Shown here: positions 1-10,729 of the stretch, piece by piece
How positions within the stretch are numbered: the first letter of the stretch is position 1
Layout of the letters: the number at the start of each line of letters is the position of its first letter
From: Zavarzinia compransoris
GTDB taxonomy: Bacteria > Pseudomonadota > Alphaproteobacteria > Zavarziniales > Zavarziniaceae
Direction of reading: 5' to 3'
Assembly (NCBI RefSeq): GCF_003173055.1
Contig: NZ_QGLF01000003.1
Coordinates: 599,356-663,355, forward strand
Length of the DNA stretch: 64,000 bases
Notes under the pieces: model-generated
The model's input: only the letters and a program-made list of their open reading frames with translations
Told to the model about the DNA's origin: nothing
The model's database searches: none
Program-made: the position numbers and the translations under genes

Positions 1-1
1 C

Positions 2-748
2 GCGCAGAAGCTGAAGATCCGCGGCGGCGCCTTCCAGCTCGCGGCCCGGCTGGCCGACCGGCTGCCGCCGGGGGCGCTGGTGCTGCAAGCCCCGGTCCAT
101 GCCGTCGAACCGTCCGAGACCGGGGTGACGGTGCGCCATGCCGGCGGCGAGATCCGTGCCGGCCGCGTGATCGTCGCCCTGGCCCCGGCGCTGGCCGCGC
201 GCATCGATTTCGGGGCGGCCCTGCCGCCGCTGCGCCAGCAGTTGCACAGCCGCATGCCCATGGGCTCGGTGATCAAGGCGCTGGTGGCCTACGAGCGGCC
301 GTTCTGGCGGGCGCGGGGGTGGTCGGGCGAAGTGGTCAGCGACCGCGGGCCCTTCGGCCCGGTCATGGATGCGACGCCGCCCGGCAGCCCCCATGGCTTT
401 CTGGTCGGCTTCTTCGACGGCGGCCACAGCCGGGCCCTGTCGGGCGCGCCCATGGACCTGCGCCGTGCCGCCGCCGTCAAAGCGCTGCAACGCTATTTCG
501 GGCCCGAAGCGGCGACGCCGATCGGCTATGTCGACAAGGATTGGATCGCCGAGCCGTGGAGCCTGGGCGGCTATGCCGGCTTCACCGCGCCCGGCACCCT
601 GACCACCTGCGGGCCCGCCCTGCGCCTGCCCTGCGGCCGTATCCACTGGTCCGGCACCGAAACCGCCACGCGCTGGATCGGCTATCTGGACGGGGCCCTC
701 GAAGCGGGCGAGCGCGCGGCGGCGGAAGTGATGGCCAGCCCCGCTTGA
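2..748 (+). CDS. Flavin-dependent monoamine oxidase, C-terminal part (5' end outside window)
   Basis: The reading frame is open from base 2, so the true start lies upstream and about 248 residues are visible. The frame opens with KIRGGAFQLAARLADRL, the segment that precedes the substrate/FAD region in amine oxidases. It closes with IHWSGTETATRW followed by GYLDGALEAGERAA, the C-terminal FAD-binding signature of the MAO/polyamine oxidase family (usually xGTETA..W.GY..GA..AGERAA). The family oxidises primary or secondary amines to aldehydes or imines with release of H2O2. The substrate cannot be told from this fragment. The gene converges with the MBL hydrolase on the other strand, leaving only 9 bp between stops. 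The GTG at base 80 is an internal codon, not a start. Confidence 0.88.
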   Translation, partial: AQKLKIRGGAFQLAARLADRLPPGALVLQAPVHAVEPSETGVTVRHAGGEIRAGRVIVALAPALAARIDFGAALPPLRQQLHSRMPMGSVIKALVAYERPFWRARGWSGEVVSDRGPFGPVMDATPPGSPHGFLVGFFDGGHSRALSGAPMDLRRAAAVKALQRYFGPEAATPIGYVDKDWIAEPWSLGGYAGFTAPGTLTTCGPALRLPCGRIHWSGTETATRWIGYLDGALEAGERAAAEVMASPA

Positions 749-757
749 GGCCGGGTT

Positions 758-2242
758 TCAGGCGGTCGCGGCGGTGACGGTGATCTCGACCCACAGTTCG
801 GTGCTCTGATAGCGGGCGGCGCCGGGATCGCCGACCGCGGCGAAGGCCGCGGCTTCGGCCTGCCGGTCGCCGTCGCCGCGCACCACCCTGTCCCGCGTCT
901 TTTCCCGCAGCCGCTGGTAGAGGTGGGGATAGGGCATGTTCCAGTTCTTGCCCTTGCCTTTCGCGATCTCCTCGACGACGGGGATGGCGGCGACGAGCCG
1001 GGGGTCGGTCATGAGTTCGAGGCCGAGGGCGCTGAGGGTGGCATTGTGACTGCAATGGTGGCCGACCTTGTAGAAGGTGACCCGGCCCAGGATATCGTTG
1101 ACGGTCGCGGGAAAGGGTATCTCCGCGGTCGCCGCCGCCGGATAGGTCTGGTCGCCCCAGGACAGCCAGTTGCCGACCTGGGCATCGCCGGGAAAGAGCA
1201 GGATCTGGCCGTCCGACAGTTCGAAGGCGAGCACGAGACTGGTGTTGTTGACGTCCGAATCCATCTTCAGCGCCAGGGATTCCGCCGCGCCGAGCCACTC
1301 GTCGTCGATGCGCCGGTCGAAGTCGGCGACGGTCCTGTTGTAGGTCTTCTCGATATGATCGGCCCGAACCCCCGGGGCGCGGCCGTGGCGCCGGCCGAAG
1401 GGCGGCGGGTCGGCGACGGCATCGCCGCCCGCGGCGGTGGCCGGGGCGGCGCCCAGGTCGGCCGCCCTGGCCAGGAGCCGGGCCTTGGCGGCGCTGGCGA
1501 CCGCCAGGGTTTCGTCCAGCGAGGTCAGATAGACTTCCCGCCCGGCGCCTTTGCGCGGCGCATCGTTTTTCAGGCGGTGCGTGGTGCGCGGCGGGCCGAG
1601 GACATGGGCCTTGATCCCGCCCGAAGCCGCCCGGACCACCTGTCCGGGTTCGAGATAGCGGGTCGCGGGGGCGCCGACCTTCGCCTTCATTGCCTCCATG
1701 ATCGCGTTGCCGGTGCGCGGCCGGGGGCGGGACGGGGGGCCGGCAGGCGGTTCGTCGTCGATGACGGTGATGAAGCGGCCGAGTTCGATCACCGTGCGCA
1801 GGGCGGGAGTGTCGGCCGCGCCCATCATGCCGAACTGCTGGACCAGTTTCAGGGCCTCCTTGCCCTGTGCAAGCTGCACCCCCAATGTCTTGGCCTGGTC
1901 GTCGTGCACGTTCTCGGTCCAGGCCAGCCAAAGCTCGCGGATGGTCAGCTGGTCGCAGAAACAGGGCCAGGCATGGGCGATGCCCGAAATGTGATCGGCA
2001 TGTTCGTGGGTCAGGACCAGAAGGTCGATGATGCCGCCGGTGGTCCGCCGGATATCCTCGACGATGGCGACGATCCGGTCCTTGGCCCCGGTAACGGCCT
2101 GCAGCACGCCGCAGTCGATCAGGATCCGGCGGTCGCTGCCCCCGGCGGCATAGGTCAGGAGGAAGCAATCGCCGAGAATGCCCCGGTACATGCGGATGGT
2201 GACGGCGCCGACCGCAGAGGCGCCCGTGGTTCCCCCCGGCAT
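758..2242 (-). CDS. MBL-fold metallo-hydrolase, partner of the adjacent metallopeptidase
   Basis: A protein of about 494 aa with the metallo-beta-lactamase fold. The N-terminal segment MYRGILGDCFLLTY is typical of ComEC-type or stand-alone MBL proteins. The metal-binding motif THEHADH sits near residues 78-84. Later metal ligands appear in FPGDAQVG and in the YKVGHHCSHNA segment, so the dinuclear site looks complete. There is no signal peptide or membrane segment, so it is predicted to be cytosolic. A GTG at 2251 would overlap the upstream gene. I prefer ATG at 2242, which lies 2 bp after the peptidase stop and is preceded by a GGGGGT Shine-Dalgarno-like stretch. It is translationally linked to the metallopeptidase. 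The substrate is unknown; families of this kind cleave esters, nucleotides or nucleic acids. Confidence 0.85.
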   Translation of the reverse strand: MPGGTTGASAVGAVTIRMYRGILGDCFLLTYAAGGSDRRILIDCGVLQAVTGAKDRIVAIVEDIRRTTGGIIDLLVLTHEHADHISGIAHAWPCFCDQLTIRELWLAWTENVHDDQAKTLGVQLAQGKEALKLVQQFGMMGAADTPALRTVIELGRFITVIDDEPPAGPPSRPRPRTGNAIMEAMKAKVGAPATRYLEPGQVVRAASGGIKAHVLGPPRTTHRLKNDAPRKGAGREVYLTSLDETLAVASAAKARLLARAADLGAAPATAAGGDAVADPPPFGRRHGRAPGVRADHIEKTYNRTVADFDRRIDDEWLGAAESLALKMDSDVNNTSLVLAFELSDGQILLFPGDAQVGNWLSWGDQTYPAAATAEIPFPATVNDILGRVTFYKVGHHCSHNATLSALGLELMTDPRLVAAIPVVEEIAKGKGKNWNMPYPHLYQRLREKTRDRVVRGDGDRQAEAAAFAAVGDPGAARYQSTELWVEITVTAATA

Positions 2243-2244
2243 GG

Positions 2245-4263
2245 TCAGCACCCCCGGTGGGCGACGGCGAAAGGCTCGCCGTGCCGGCCGTCGCCGCTCT
2301 TGTAGGTGAAGCCGAGGGACATCCTGCCCGATGCGTCGAGGAACGCCCGCTGTCGCATCAGGCGGGCGTCGTCGTCGATCCTCTTGCGGATCGCATAGCG
2401 GATGCGGCCGTCCCGGAGGTCGACGATCAGCGTGGCGCCGCCGCGGAAAATGAAATCGCCGGGCTTCTCGCCGCCGGGATCATCCTCCTGCTCCGCCTGC
2501 ACCGCCGCATCGAGGAAGCCGCGCCGCCGCTGCGTGACGGTGATCACCAATTGGCGCAGGTCCTGGCCGTCGGGGCCGGCCCGCCGCGCCGTCCTGACCG
2601 AATGGACCTCGACCGCCGGGGCCGGCCAGCCGTATTTCTTGGTCAGGGCCGCACTGATATGGATGGTGTTCCGCCAATGGTCCGGCTTGACGCTGAAATG
2701 GACGCCCAGCGTCGCCTCCCACGCGGCATCATGGCCGTCGCTCTGGTAGATCCATTTGAAGACTTCCTCCCGGTTCTTCTCCGACTGCCTGAAGGACTGC
2801 GTCCGCCGATAGGCCGGCAGGAGGTCGAGATTCACCCGGATGCGCTGCGGCAGGCCCTTCCCCTTGCTCTTATCCGCATCGCCGGCCGGGGAGACGAAAT
2901 CGGCATAGGCGGCGGAGGTGGCGGGCAGAAGATCGGCGGCATCGATGTTTTCGTCCGGGGCTTCCCACAGCAGGCTGTCCGGCGCCAGCGAGATGCAATT
3001 GTCCGGGAAAATGCCGCGGCGGCGGAAGGCGCCGATGACGGCGACGCGATAGTTCAGCCGGTCTTCCGGGATCAGGTCGGTGTCGGCGGTGACGATCGCG
3101 CGCAGGTATTCGCCGAAGGTGACGTCGACCGGCGGCAGGTAGTCGAGGGCGCGGATGCACATGCGCAGGACATGGTCGGCGGCCTTGGTCGCCTCCGCCG
3201 TCAGCCGGGCGACGAGATCCGGATGCAGGTCCCGCGCCGCCCCGCCCGCCGGCACGGCGGCGAGGCGCAGGAGATCGGCCGTGCGCTGCTGGTAGATGGT
3301 GACGAAGGCGTCGAAGACGGCGGCGACGAGGATGGCACCCCGGTCGTGCGGCTTGTCCAGGCTGTCGAGCCGTCCCGGGTCGGGCTCGCCGTCCGGGCCC
3401 TTGTCGTCGATCCCCGAGCGCAGCGCCCGGTAGTGGCCGGTGGCCTCGCCGAATTGCCGGGCGAGATCGCCCAGCAGGGACGGCCCGTCCAGACGCCCGC
3501 CCCGGTGGGCGATCTCGCCGCGCACCGCCTCGGGCAGGGTGAAATGCAGCAGGAGGGCGACGATATCGGCGAAGGCTTCGTGAAAGGCCAGGCTGTCCGG
3601 GCTGGTCGGCTCGGCATAGCGGCGGTGCAGGCCGTCGAGCAGGGCGTGGGTCGTCTCATGGACGATGATGTCGTGGGACAGGGCGGTGAACACCCAGCCG
3701 CCCGGCAGGTTGCCGCCGTTCCTGTTCTTCGGCGCCCGGAAATAGCCGAACAGCAGGGCCTTCTTCTCGGGGCTGTAATAGGCATTGGGTTCGCGCATCG
3801 CATGGGGATAGATGCGCAGCTTGTCGACCGGCAGATAGGTCCGCTTCTCTTTGTCCCAGCGGGGCGACCAGAAGACCTTGCGGCCCAGCGCCCGCTCGAA
3901 CGCCCTGATCGTCTTCATGGCCACGGCGAAGACCATCTGCTGGTGAAAGCGCGGGTCGCCTTCCGACGGCGCCAGCCCGTGCTGGGCAAGGATATGGGGG
4001 TCGTTGAGATCGATCGGGTCGTAGTAGAGGCCGGTCACCGGGTCGTAGTCGATCACTTCCAGATATTCGTTCACCGGCCCGGGCCGGATGCCATCCTCCC
4101 ACGGCAGGCTGATCAGGGCATGGCTGAAGGCGGTCGATTCCAGGCGCGTGGAGGCCTGGGGATCGAAGGCATAGACCCTGAGATGCCGCATGGCCGGCGG
4201 CGGCAGGGTGGGCGGTTGGAGATCGGCCGGCCGCCGTGCCGGCGGGATGGTGGATATCTGCAT
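2245..4263 (-). CDS. Cytosolic gluzincin-type zinc metallopeptidase (M4-like), large protein
   Basis: A 672-aa protein. The zinc motif HETTH lies at residues 202-206. A third ligand is expected at Glu229 in the segment AFHEAFADIVALL, which matches the NEAxSD helix of thermolysin-like (M4/gluzincin) peptidases. No signal peptide or propeptide is visible. The first 25 residues are proline-rich, and the 440 residues after the peptidase core have no recognised domain. That is long for the family and unusual, because classical M4 enzymes are secreted. It is the first gene of a two-gene unit with the MBL hydrolase, whose start lies 2 bp after this stop. A strong promoter-like sequence lies about 100 bp upstream. 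The peptidase class is well supported; the biological role is not known. Confidence 0.82.
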   Translation of the reverse strand: MQISTIPPARRPADLQPPTLPPPAMRHLRVYAFDPQASTRLESTAFSHALISLPWEDGIRPGPVNEYLEVIDYDPVTGLYYDPIDLNDPHILAQHGLAPSEGDPRFHQQMVFAVAMKTIRAFERALGRKVFWSPRWDKEKRTYLPVDKLRIYPHAMREPNAYYSPEKKALLFGYFRAPKNRNGGNLPGGWVFTALSHDIIVHETTHALLDGLHRRYAEPTSPDSLAFHEAFADIVALLLHFTLPEAVRGEIAHRGGRLDGPSLLGDLARQFGEATGHYRALRSGIDDKGPDGEPDPGRLDSLDKPHDRGAILVAAVFDAFVTIYQQRTADLLRLAAVPAGGAARDLHPDLVARLTAEATKAADHVLRMCIRALDYLPPVDVTFGEYLRAIVTADTDLIPEDRLNYRVAVIGAFRRRGIFPDNCISLAPDSLLWEAPDENIDAADLLPATSAAYADFVSPAGDADKSKGKGLPQRIRVNLDLLPAYRRTQSFRQSEKNREEVFKWIYQSDGHDAAWEATLGVHFSVKPDHWRNTIHISAALTKKYGWPAPAVEVHSVRTARRAGPDGQDLRQLVITVTQRRRGFLDAAVQAEQEDDPGGEKPGDFIFRGGATLIVDLRDGRIRYAIRKRIDDDARLMRQRAFLDASGRMSLGFTYKSGDGRHGEPFAVAHRGC

Positions 4264-4366
4264 GATCGTCCCTCAGTCTTCGACACCTGGGCGCGTGGCG
4301 GGGAGGACAGCCGTCGGCGAACGATAAGGGGCCGGCGGAAACGGCCTATCGGGAGAGATTATTAAA

Positions 4367-4397
4367 AATATACACGCAATCATTGAACGCCTGTCAA
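4367..4397 (-). promoter_or_regulatory. Sigma70-like promoter for the metallopeptidase/MBL unit
   Basis: On the minus strand a perfect TTGACA (-35) occupies 4397-4392. It is followed after 17 bp by TGTATA (4374-4369), or after 19 bp by the better hexamer TATATT (4372-4367). The surrounding AT-rich patch stands out from the GC-rich neighbourhood. It lies between the stop of the MHYT-LytTR gene and the metallopeptidase start, so the two-gene unit probably has its own promoter instead of depending on cox read-through. Confidence 0.6.
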
Positions 4398-4422
4398 GAC
4401 GTTCTCGCGGCCCCGCCGCCCT

Positions 4423-5589
4423 TCAGCCGTGGGATTCGCTGAGGCGCTTGCGCACCGCCGACAGGCGGCCGCGGGCGACCGGGATGCTCTGTGCCGAGGG
4501 CGCGCCGATTTCGGCGATGCCGCCGTCGCCGGCCCGGCGCACCGCTTCGACCCGGCCGATCGAGACGATGTAGCTGCGGTGCACACGCATGAACAGGACG
4601 GGGTCCAGCTGGGCCTCGATTTCGCTGATCGCGCTTTGGCAGAAGAATTCCTGCTCGCCGTCGGAGATCAGCGTGTAGTGGCCGTTGGCCCGGATGAAGG
4701 CGATGCTCGCGACCGGCAGCCAGTGCAGGCGGTTGTCCTTCTGCACTTCGATCTGGCGCGGATAGCTGGGGGGCCGGGGCATGGCGGTCGGGGCATGGCC
4801 CGACGCCGGCATGCCCGCGCGGGGCGCCGGCCGTTCGGCCGGGGCGGCGGCGGGCAAGGCCGGCGCGGCCAGGGCCGGTGCCGGCGGCGGGCGCCGGTCC
4901 GGCGTCAGCGAGAGCAGGAAGCCGCCGGAAATGACGAAGGAAACGACGGCGACCACGATCGCCATCGTGTCGTGGGGCATCACCGGATCGGACGGCGGGG
5001 CGAGATCGATCGGCACCGCGGTCATGCCGGCCATGGCGCTGTAATGCATGCCGGCGATGGCAAGCCCGAACAGGACCGCGGGCAGGCCGTGGGCGACGCC
5101 CGCCGGCCGCGAGCGTTCCATCTGCCACAGGGTCAGGCTGCTGGCCGCGATCGCGATCAGGACCGAGGCGACGATGGAGAGGCCGGAATGGTGCAGCTCG
5201 CAACTGTCGATCGCCGACATGCCGACGTAATGCATGGCGGCGATGCCCGCCCCCATGGCGATGGCACCGCAGAGGATACGTTGCAGCTTGGGCCGCTCGG
5301 TATGGACGATCAGCACCCCGGCGCCCACCACCAGCACGCAGATGAGCAGGGAGACGAGGGTGGGCAGGACCCGGAAGCCGACCATGACGGGAAAGCGCGC
5401 GGCCAGCATGGCGACGAAATGCATGGACCAGATGCTGGTCGCCAAGGTGAAGGCCGAGGCTGCCAGGATGAAGCGCCGGCGCATGCCGAAGGCGCGATCC
5501 CCCTCGTCCGCGAGGAGAAGGCCGACATAGCTGCCCTGCGCGGCGATGATGATCGACAGCCCGACGAGCCAGGGGCTATGGGCGAGCAC
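4423..5589 (-). CDS. MHYT-sensor / LytTR DNA-binding membrane regulator (CoxC/CoxH-like)
   Basis: A 388-aa protein. The N-terminal 220 residues hold about seven hydrophobic segments with the repeated MHYT signatures MHFVAML, MHYVGMSA and MHYSAMAG. This domain is proposed to bind copper and sense O2, CO or NO. After a proline/alanine-rich linker, the last 100 residues form a LytTR domain, recognisable from WLPVASIAFIRANGHYTLI and FMRVHRSYIV, that binds direct-repeat DNA. The MHYT plus LytTR architecture is the one described for CoxC and CoxH of Oligotropha carboxidovorans. Here it lies in the same orientation, downstream of the cox genes. It is therefore the best candidate for the membrane-bound CO-responsive activator of this locus. 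I infer that it acts on the repeats upstream of coxM. Confidence 0.88.
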   Translation of the reverse strand: MLAHSPWLVGLSIIIAAQGSYVGLLLADEGDRAFGMRRRFILAASAFTLATSIWSMHFVAMLAARFPVMVGFRVLPTLVSLLICVLVVGAGVLIVHTERPKLQRILCGAIAMGAGIAAMHYVGMSAIDSCELHHSGLSIVASVLIAIAASSLTLWQMERSRPAGVAHGLPAVLFGLAIAGMHYSAMAGMTAVPIDLAPPSDPVMPHDTMAIVVAVVSFVISGGFLLSLTPDRRPPPAPALAAPALPAAAPAERPAPRAGMPASGHAPTAMPRPPSYPRQIEVQKDNRLHWLPVASIAFIRANGHYTLISDGEQEFFCQSAISEIEAQLDPVLFMRVHRSYIVSIGRVEAVRRAGDGGIAEIGAPSAQSIPVARGRLSAVRKRLSESHG

Positions 5590-5786
5590 GTCCGTCCTCC
5601 CAGGATTTTTGTTGCTTCGGGGTCACCGTGCGGCCGGGGCTCCCGGTGATGCCGCGTTTCCTGTCGGTTTCTTCGATTTCGCGCCGGGTGCTGATCGGCG
5701 CGGCTTATTGTGATCCAGGATGGCACAGGCAGGGACCGGGTCAACCGTCAGATCACCCGGTCCGGGGCAAGGCGGCATTCCGGACC

Positions 5787-6806
5787 TCATCCGCCGGTCA
5801 CGTTCATGTGCCGGGCCAGGGCGGGGCGGGGCGTCGCGCGGTCGATGACGAAGTCATGGCCCCGGGGCTTGTGCGCCAGGGCGCGCCGGATCGCGGCCTC
5901 GATCGCCGGATCGTCGGCGCCGCCGCGCAGCAGGGGCAGGAAATCGACGCTGTCCTCCTGGCCGAGGCAGAGATAGAGCCGGCCGGTGCAGGTCAGCCGC
6001 ACCCGGTTGCAGCTGTCGCAGAAATGATCGCTGAGCGGGGTGATGAAGCCGACCCGGCCGCCGGTCTCGGCGATGCGGACATAGCGGGCGGGGCCGGCGC
6101 TGCGGTGGGCGCTGTCGATCAGGGTGAAGCGCCGGGCGAGCGCGGCGCGGACCTCGCCGAGGGGCAGGTAATGCGCCGTGCGGTCGCCGTCGACATCGCC
6201 GAGGGGCATGGTCTCGATGAAGGTGACCTCGTGGCCCTGGCCGTGCGCCCATTCGACCAGGGGGATGAATTCGTCGTCGTTCAGGCCGCGCAGCGCGACC
6301 ACGTTCAGCTTGACCGCGATGCCCGCCGCCCGGGCCGCGGCGATGCCGTCGAGCACATTGTCCAACCGGCCCCGGCGGGTGATGCGGGCGAAGCGCCCGG
6401 CCTCCAGGCTGTCCAGGCTGACGTTCACCCGGCGCACGCCGGCGGCGGCCAGGGCCGCGGCATGGCGGGCCAACTGGCTGCCGTTGGTGGTCAGGGTCAA
6501 TTCGTCGAGCGCGTCGGCCGCGACCTGGCGGCCGAGCGCGGCGACCAGGGTCATGACGTCGCGCCTGACCAGGGGTTCCCCCCCGGTCAGGCGCAGCCTG
6601 CGCACGCCCAGCCGAATGAAAGCGGTGCACAGGCGTTCCAGTTCCTCGAGCCCCAGGACCTCCGCCTTCGGCAGGAAGTCCATCTCCTCGGCCATGCAGT
6701 AGAGGCAGCGGAAATCGCAGCGGTCGGTGACCGAGACCCGGAGATAGGTGATCCGCCGCTGAAAGGGATCGGTCAGCGGCGGCACGGGGCCGGCGGGGAC
6801 GAGCAT
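5787..6806 (-). CDS. moaA: GTP 3',8-cyclase MoaA (molybdenum cofactor biosynthesis)
   Basis: A radical-SAM enzyme of 339 aa that, with MoaC, converts GTP to cyclic pyranopterin monophosphate, the first step of Mo-cofactor synthesis. The N-terminal cluster motif is C30-x3-C34-x2-C37 ([12 protein letters not shown]). A C-terminal second [4Fe-4S] motif lies in [14 protein letters not shown]. The protein ends in the Gly-Gly tail needed by the family. The ORF is open further upstream, but ATG at 6806 gives the usual family length and N-terminus. The gene lies 26 bp downstream of ompW at the tail of the cox gene series. It fits the need for Mo cofactor in CO dehydrogenase. Confidence 0.95.
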   Translation of the reverse strand: MLVPAGPVPPLTDPFQRRITYLRVSVTDRCDFRCLYCMAEEMDFLPKAEVLGLEELERLCTAFIRLGVRRLRLTGGEPLVRRDVMTLVAALGRQVAADALDELTLTTNGSQLARHAAALAAAGVRRVNVSLDSLEAGRFARITRRGRLDNVLDGIAAARAAGIAVKLNVVALRGLNDDEFIPLVEWAHGQGHEVTFIETMPLGDVDGDRTAHYLPLGEVRAALARRFTLIDSAHRSAGPARYVRIAETGGRVGFITPLSDHFCDSCNRVRLTCTGRLYLCLGQEDSVDFLPLLRGGADDPAIEAAIRRALAHKPRGHDFVIDRATPRPALARHMNVTGG

Positions 6807-6832
6807 CGGGGGCTCCGGCAGGAAACGGGGGA

Positions 6833-7459
6833 TCAGAAGCGGTAGCCGACGCCGACGCCGACCAGCAGGGGATCGATGTCGACATCGGCCTTGACCGCGC
6901 CGTTCACCGTCACCTCGGTCGACAGGAAGATCTGCTTCACGTCGACGTTCAGCGCCCAATGGTCGTCGATCGGAATGTCGACGCCGGCCTGCAACGCCCA
7001 GCCGAAGCGGTTCTCGTAGTCGACCGTGGTGCCGCCCGGCTCGTCCTTGCCGTAGAAGATGGTGTAATTCACCCCGACCCCCAGGTAAGGCCGGATCTTG
7101 CCCTCGGGCGCGAAATGATACTGGAGGGTCAGGGTCGGCGGCAGCAGCCAGACACTGCCGAGATCGACGTCCGGGCTCTTCACCTTGGCATCATGCGGCG
7201 TGGTGCCCAGGATCAGCTCGGCCGCGATGTTGGGGGTGAGGAAATAGGTGATGTCCAGTTCCGGCACGACGGAATTGTCGATCGAGACATCGGTATTCGG
7301 CCCGAGGACCGGGTTGATGCTGTCGAGGTCCTCTTCCGGCAGGACGGCGAGGACGCGGCCGCGCACCATCCAGGGGCTGCGGTCGGCGGCAGCCGCTTCC
7401 GCCGCGGCGATCATGGGGCCGGCCAGCGTGGCGGCGATCAGCATTAGTCTTCCGAGCAT
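6833..7459 (-). CDS. OmpW-family outer membrane protein
   Basis: A 208-aa protein with a signal peptide ([20 protein letters not shown], cleavage near residue 25). This is followed by alternating beta-strand sequence and the conserved OmpW pieces [18 protein letters not shown] and [12 protein letters not shown]. The C-terminus GVGVGYRF ends in phenylalanine, as expected for an outer-membrane beta-barrel sorted by BamA. OmpW proteins form narrow 8-stranded barrels that let small hydrophobic solutes cross. It sits between the Mo-cofactor fusion gene and moaA in the cox series, an unexpected place for a porin. Whether it serves CO metabolism or merely sits there is not known. Confidence 0.88.
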   Translation of the reverse strand: MLGRLMLIAATLAGPMIAAAEAAAADRSPWMVRGRVLAVLPEEDLDSINPVLGPNTDVSIDNSVVPELDITYFLTPNIAAELILGTTPHDAKVKSPDVDLGSVWLLPPTLTLQYHFAPEGKIRPYLGVGVNYTIFYGKDEPGGTTVDYENRFGWALQAGVDIPIDDHWALNVDVKQIFLSTEVTVNGAVKADVDIDPLLVGVGVGYRF

Positions 7460-7540
7460 TATTTTTTCCTCCCTGCTTCAGTCTTGGCTGCCTGTGGTTC
7501 GACGGGCGCCGGCACCGGGCGCCAAGGTTGAACGCAACGC

Positions 7541-9159
7541 TTACGTACCGCCGGCCTCGGCATAGGCGGCGCCGGTATCGATGTCGGTCAGCACGCCGTC
7601 GTCCGCCATTTCGATCTCGACGATGCTGTCCGCCTGGGCGGCCGCCAGCAGGCGGGCGCCGCGGTCGCCGTCGAGGGCCGCCATGGCGGGAAAGAAGCGC
7701 CGGGCCCAGAGCAGCGGATTGCCCCAGCGGCCCCGCACCGTGGGCACGGCGATCTCGCGCCCTTCGCCGGGGGCGAAGGCGGCGGCCAGGCGGCGCAGAT
7801 GCGCGGCCGTAATCCGCGGCATATCGCCGAGCAGGACGAAAGCGCCGTCGACCGTATCGTCGAGCGCGCCCACCCCGACCCGGAGCGAGGCGGACAAGCC
7901 CTCGGCGTAATCGGGGTTGTCGCGGAATTCCACCGGGCAGCCGGCCAGCGCCGCGCGCACCGCCTCGCCCTCATGGCCGGTCACGACCACGACCGGCCCG
8001 AGGTCGGCCGCGACCGCCGCCTCGACCGCGTGGCGGACCAGGGGCTTGCCGGCCAGCGGCAGCAGCAGCTTGTTCGGCCCCGCCATGCGGGTGGAGCGGC
8101 CGGCGGCCAGCACCAGGGCGGCGAGGCGCGGCGCCCGGGCGGGCTGGGCCGCCGGGCAGCCCTCGCCGTCGCGCGGCTGCGGCCGCATCTCGATCTCTTT
8201 CAAAAGGCCGCCGACGCCCATGGTGGCGATCGTGTCGCGGTCGGTGGCCAGGCCGGCGAAAAGGCGCCGCAGCACGAGGTCGAAACCGTTCAGCTTCAGG
8301 CTGCGGGCGCAGCCCGGCACGCCGATCACCGGCCGGCCGAACAGGGTTCCGGTCAGCAGCAGGTTGCCCGGATCGACCGGCATGCCGAAGCGTTCCACCC
8401 GGCCGCCCGCCGCCTCGATCGCGGCCGGGATATGGTCGCGGCGGTCGATCACCGCATTGGCGCCCATCACCAGGATCAGGTCCGGGCCCGCCGCCCCGGC
8501 CCGGGCCAGGGCCTCGGTCAGGGCGCCGGCCTCATGGGGCACGGTCAGGTGCAGCACGATCCGCCCGCCGAGGCCGGCAACCCGGGCCGCCGTCGCCGCC
8601 ATCGCCTTCTGGATCACCGAGTCCTTGGTGGTCGGCGTGGTGGTGACGATGAGCGCGGCCGACAGCGGGGCAAAGGGGGCGACGGCGACGGCCGGCGCAT
8701 TGCCGAGGGCGGCCACCGCCCGTTCGATCAGGTCGCGCGGCACGGCGAAGGGCATGATCTTCACCGTCGCCAGCATCTGGCGCGGTTCCACCATCTCGTC
8801 CACCGGCAGGGTGGCGACGGTGATCGCCTCGTCGATCCGGTTGACGGCATTGATGCGGTCGACGTCGATGCGGGCGAGGCCGGCGCTGCGGGCATAAAGG
8901 TTGGCGCGCCCGGTGAAGGCTTCGGTCAGCACGGCGCCCGCGCCGCACAGCGCCTCGGCCAAGCGGCGGGCGGCCTCGTCCTCGCCGATGTCGCCGGTCT
9001 CGGGACGGGCGACGATCACGGTCTCGCGCCGGGCGGCGCCCAGCAGGGAAATATCCTCGTCGCTGAGCCTGCGGCCCTTTTTCCAGGCCTTGCCCGCGAC
9101 CACCTGGCTGTGGGCCAGAATGGCGCCCGCCGCCTCGGCCAGGGGAACGGCACCGAATT

Positions 9160-9163
<4 letters not shown>
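7541..9163 (-). CDS. Molybdopterin-binding / MobA-like nucleotidyltransferase fusion protein
   Basis: A 540-aa two-domain protein. Residues 1 to about 345 resemble the MoeA/MoCF molybdopterin-binding fold (DLILVMGANAVIDRRDHIP, GRPVIGVPGCARS). From about residue 350 a MobA/MocA-like NTP-transferase domain begins with LAALVLAAGRSTRMAGPNK and carries LLGDMPRIT. MocA-type enzymes make molybdopterin cytosine dinucleotide, the form used by CO dehydrogenase, so this protein probably produces MCD for CoxL. The ATG at 9163 overlaps the stop of the upstream xdhC gene as ATGA, showing translational coupling. A much longer open frame upstream is only a shadow of xdhC. The domain calls are firm; the MCD role is inference from context. 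Confidence 0.88.
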
Positions 9164-10128
<965 letters not shown>

Positions 10129-10139
10129 GGGACCTCCCG

Positions 10140-10709
10140 TCAGCCCGCGGGCCGGTCGGCGGCATCGCCGCCGCCGCCGAACAGGCGCCGGATCGCCCGC
10201 ACCACCCGCTTGATCACGCGGATGACGATCCACTGCCGCGCCTCGCGCTCGGCCAGGATCTCGTTCGTCGGCGGGGCGACGATATCGCCCAGCTTCTGGA
10301 AGAAATCGTCCGCCAGCTTCTTCGCCGTCGCATCGATCAGGCGGGCGCCCAGCTGGGCCAGCTTGCCCGTAACCTCGGCATTCACATCATAGTTGAGCAC
10401 GGTATAGCGCCCGTCCCGCGTCAGCCAGACCCGGGCCCCGCCCTTGGCCTGGCCCGACGAGCCGCCGTTGCCTTCGCCCTTGATGGTGTAACCGTTCGGG
10501 GGGTCGATGTCGGACAGTTTCACGGCGCCCTTGAAGCTGGCCTTCACCGGCCCGACCCGGAGCACGACCAGGGCTTCGAGGTCGGTCGGGCTGACGCGCG
10601 CGATCTGCTCGCAGCCCGGGATGCATTGCTTCAGGACGTCGACATCGTTCAAGGCGGTCCAGACGGCCTGCTGGGACGCGTTGATCCGTTGTGCACCGGT
10701 CATTTCCAT
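10140..10709 (-). CDS. coxG: CoxG, SRPBCC-fold CO dehydrogenase accessory protein
   Basis: A 189-aa protein of the CoxG/SRPBCC superfamily. It starts with METGAQ-like sequence, then INASQQAVWTALNDVDVLKQ and IPGCEQIARVSPTDLEA. GPVKASFKGAVKLSDI and the GSSGQAKGGARVWL segment follow; all are typical of CoxG. The C-terminal 30 residues are rich in Arg/Ile/Val (RQWIVIRVIKRVVRAIRR), a likely amphipathic membrane anchor. CoxG is thought to help tether CO dehydrogenase to the membrane and to feed electrons to quinones. The gene lies between coxF and coxI. ATG at 10709 and ATG at 10703 are both possible starts. A GGGTTTCT repeat tract separates it from coxF. Confidence 0.9.
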   Translation of the reverse strand: MEMTGAQRINASQQAVWTALNDVDVLKQCIPGCEQIARVSPTDLEALVVLRVGPVKASFKGAVKLSDIDPPNGYTIKGEGNGGSSGQAKGGARVWLTRDGRYTVLNYDVNAEVTGKLAQLGARLIDATAKKLADDFFQKLGDIVAPPTNEILAEREARQWIVIRVIKRVVRAIRRLFGGGGDAADRPAG

Positions 10710-10729
10710 GGTTCTGCTGCCTTGTCTCT

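Noticed and set aside
923-4365. Two long plus-strand frames opposite the MBL and metallopeptidase genes
   Set aside because: They are low-complexity shadows of the minus-strand genes, which carry intact catalytic motifs.
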